A DNA stretch of 22,814 bases, taken from positions 1 through 22,814 of the forward strand of contig CAYSCX010000036.1 of the NCBI GenBank assembly GCA_964429575.1, read 5' to 3'. Positions within the stretch are counted from its first letter, which is position 1, and every line of letters begins with the position of its first letter. The translations under genes and the position numbers were made by a program. This document shows positions 21,016-22,814 of the stretch, piece by piece. The notes under the pieces are model-generated. The model searched no databases, was not told where the DNA came from, and was given only the letters and a program-made list of their open reading frames with translations. The stretch is from CAYSCX01 sp964429575 (lineage in GTDB: Bacteria > Desulfobacterota > Binatia > Binatales > Binataceae).

Positions 21016-22509
21016 CTACTTCTGCCCCGCCGATGTCCGTACGCGCGCCACTGCCTCGCGCCATCCGCCGAGCAGCCTCGCGCGCTCATCGGCGCCCATC
21101 CGCGGACGGAACAGTTTGCCCGCCTTGCGCAGCGACGCGAGATCGTCGGGGCTGCGCCAAACGCCGACCGCGAGACCCGCAAGCATCGCGGCGCCCAGCG
21201 CGGTCGCCTCGGTCATCTTCGCGCGTCGCACGGAGCAGCCGAGCAAGTCCGCCTGGAACTGCATCAGGTAGTCGTTCTCGGCGGCCCCACCGTCGGCGCG
21301 AAGTTCATTGATCGTGCGGCCGGTATCGCCGCGCATCGCATCGATCACGTCGGTGACCTGGTATGCGATGCTGTCCAGAGCTGCGCGCACGAGGTCCTCC
21401 CGTGTGGTGCCGCGTGTGATTCCCACAATTGCGCCGCGCGCGTCCGGGTCCCAGTACGGCGCGCCCAGACCGACAAACGCGGGCACCAGGTAGGGCTGCG
21501 TGCGGTCACGGCTTCTGCGCGCGAGCGCAAGACTCTCGGCCGCGCGTTTGATCAGCCTGAGGCCATCGCGGAGCCATTGGATCGCCGCGCCCGCGATAAA
21601 GACCGACCCCTCCAGCGCGTAGGCCGGCTGGCCGCTGGGGCCGAGTGCGGCGGTCGTAACCAGGCGACTGCGCGATCGCACCATCTCCTCGCCCGTGTGC
21701 ATCAGCAGGAACGCCCCTGTCCCGTACGTCGACTTCGAATCGCCCGCCCGCACGCCGCCCTGCCCGAACAGTGCTGACTGCTGGTCGCCAATTACCGCGC
21801 CGATCGGCAGCGCGCGCGACGCGATAGTTCCGGCTGCGGCCTCGGCAAGCGGTCCACGTGAGCTTACCGGCGCAGGCAACATCTCGCGCGGAATGCCGAG
21901 CATCTCGAGCATCGAATCGTCCCACTCGCGCGCTGCGAGGTTCATCAGCATCGTGCGCGACGCGTTTGTGTAGTCGGTCACGAACGCCGCCCCGCGCGAG
22001 AGCCGGAAAATGAGCCACGTATCGATGGTCCCGAAGCACAGGTCGCCGGAGGCGCCACGTGTGCGCAGGCGCGGGTTCTCATCCAGCAGCCACTTGAGCT
22101 TGGTGCCCGAGAAATACGGATCAATTGTCAGCCCGGTGCACTCTGCGACCTCTCGCTCGCGTTCGCGAAGCCGCGCGCAGGCTTCGCTGCTCCGCCGGCA
22201 CTGCCACACGATCGCGCGATGGACCGGTCGGCCGGTGGCGCGTTCCCACACCACGAATGTCTCGCGCTGGTTGGTGATGCCGATCGCCTTTACGTCGCCC
22301 GCGCCGGCGCGCGCCGCCGCGATCGCCTGCTTCGCCGTGGTAGTGACCGACCGCAGGATCTCTTCCGGGTTGTGCTCGACCCAGCCGGGGCGCGGATAAT
22401 ACTGGCGGATTTCGCGGTACGCGCGGCCGCGGATTTGGCCCTCGGGGTCGAGCGCCAGCACTGTCGTGCCGGTGGTCCCTTGGTCTATCGCGAGTATGAG
22501 GTCGGCCAT
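21016..22509 (-). CDS. glpK: Glycerol kinase GlpK
   Basis: This 497-residue FGGY-family kinase phosphorylates glycerol to sn-glycerol 3-phosphate with ATP in the cytoplasm. The N-terminus is ILAIDQGTTGTTVLALDPEG. Substrate residues lie in GITNQRETFVVWE (R82, E83), in ECTGLTIDPYFSGTKLKWLL and in IGDQQSALFGQGG. The ATP-site block YGTGAFLLMHTGEEMV, GLGAPYWDPDARGAIVGITRG and DGGAAENDYLMQFQAD follow. Length and order match the family. ATG 22509 lacks an obvious Shine-Dalgarno. No glpF or glpD lies in the window. Confidence 0.95.
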   Translation of the reverse strand: MADLILAIDQGTTGTTVLALDPEGQIRGRAYREIRQYYPRPGWVEHNPEEILRSVTTTAKQAIAAARAGAGDVKAIGITNQRETFVVWERATGRPVHRAIVWQCRRSSEACARLREREREVAECTGLTIDPYFSGTKLKWLLDENPRLRTRGASGDLCFGTIDTWLIFRLSRGAAFVTDYTNASRTMLMNLAAREWDDSMLEMLGIPREMLPAPVSSRGPLAEAAAGTIASRALPIGAVIGDQQSALFGQGGVRAGDSKSTYGTGAFLLMHTGEEMVRSRSRLVTTAALGPSGQPAYALEGSVFIAGAAIQWLRDGLRLIKRAAESLALARRSRDRTQPYLVPAFVGLGAPYWDPDARGAIVGITRGTTREDLVRAALDSIAYQVTDVIDAMRGDTGRTINELRADGGAAENDYLMQFQADLLGCSVRRAKMTEATALGAAMLAGLAVGVWRSPDDLASLRKAGKLFRPRMGADERARLLGGWREAVARVRTSAGQK

Positions 22510-22814
22510 CGGTTCAGCGCTCGAATATGCGGTCTCCGAAGGCGTTTATTGCGGTCCAAACGGTCGTGCGCATGGTAGTGGCGTATCGGCGCGTGAACAA
22601 CCCGCGCGACGCCGTAGCAGGGTGTTGTGAAACGCGGAACATATCGACGCGTTTCCGGCGGTGCGCTCAACACCCTGCGTGAAAGATGGTTTCTTACCTA
22701 ATCTTCTCCCCCTCTGGGGGAGACGCGAGAGAGGGAGCAGGCGGTTGAAAATGACTTTTTCAACCGCCTGCTCGTGCCCGCGCGAGGCGGCGCAATCCCG
22801 CCTTGCCTCGGCGT
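22510..22814. other. Gene-free right end: glpK upstream region and repeat
   Basis: No convincing coding frame is present. The first 105 bases are the glpK upstream region, in which I could not find a good sigma70 promoter. The rest is the family B repeat copy 2 and about 40 bases of unassigned sequence. Confidence 0.6.
22615..22772 (+). repeat. Structured dispersed repeat, family B, copy 2
   Basis: This copy begins TAGCAGGGTGTTG and ends CCGCCTGCT. The right 92 bases match 140-231. The left part carries its own hairpin: AGCAGGGTGTTG faces CAACACCCTGC near 22663-22677. The loop of the C5/G5 hairpin differs from copy 1 while the stem is unchanged. It has the same orientation as copy 1. Confidence 0.75.

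Noticed and set aside
74..22772. A composite transposon or genomic island bounded by the two family B repeats
   Set aside because: The repeats are diverged in their left halves, no transposase or integrase lies between them, and the intervening genes are mostly housekeeping with uniform composition.

Overview
The window is GC-rich chromosomal DNA of ordinary housekeeping and catabolic character. The mix of genes is a paired set of acyl-CoA dehydrogenases, a CaiB/BaiF CoA-transferase, a SnoaL-like protein, a TolC channel, double-zinc UvrA and a PurM-PurN-GT2 run. I infer a free-living, Gram-negative, deltaproteobacterium-like or Binatota-like lineage, probably from soil; this is an impression from gene content and composition, not a placement. 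No CRISPR array, tRNA, rRNA, phage gene or transposase gene is visible.

Layout. 1-235: an intrinsic terminator for a gene outside the window, then a structured dispersed repeat (family B). 236-2225: a secreted protein of unknown function, an FMN-binding split-barrel protein, and a convergent ICMT-type membrane methyltransferase. 2299-5783 (minus strand): a run of pgeF, a small basic protein, and two different acyl-CoA dehydrogenases that look like a heteromeric pair. 5853-10174 (plus strand): a 73-residue protein, a 107-bp MITE, a uvrA variant, a small membrane protein and an RluA-type pseudouridine synthase. 10182-12893: a secreted Pro/Ala-rich, Cys-containing protein of unknown function, divergent from a large TolC-family channel. 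A second, inverted copy of the same MITE begins exactly at the tolC stop codon. 13167-14830 (minus strand): a SnoaL/NTF2-like protein and a CaiB/BaiF CoA-transferase. 14890-18664 (plus strand): a tightly packed run of comF, a methyltransferase, purM, purN and a TIGR04283-type glycosyltransferase. 18723-20743: a glutaredoxin, a lipoprotein (minus), a polytopic membrane protein and a cold-shock-like small protein. 21016-22509 (minus strand): glpK. 22615-22772: a second family B repeat in the same orientation as the first.

How the genes work together. purM and purN are two steps of de novo purine synthesis, in one probable transcript with comF and a methyltransferase. The acyl-CoA dehydrogenases, CoA-transferase and SnoaL-like protein point to acyl-CoA degradation of fatty, steroid-like or aromatic-derived substrates. 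No complete pathway is present in the window.

The most unusual signals are non-coding. Two 107-bp, 106/107-identical terminal-inverted-repeat elements each begin at the CTAG that contains the stop codon of the upstream gene, and one of them forms most of the leader of uvrA. A second, hairpin-rich repeat family lies at both ends of the window. I see no convincing new multi-gene system. The best candidates for new biology are the stop-codon-targeting MITE, the secreted Cys-tailed protein opposite tolC, and the asymmetric dehydrogenase pair.
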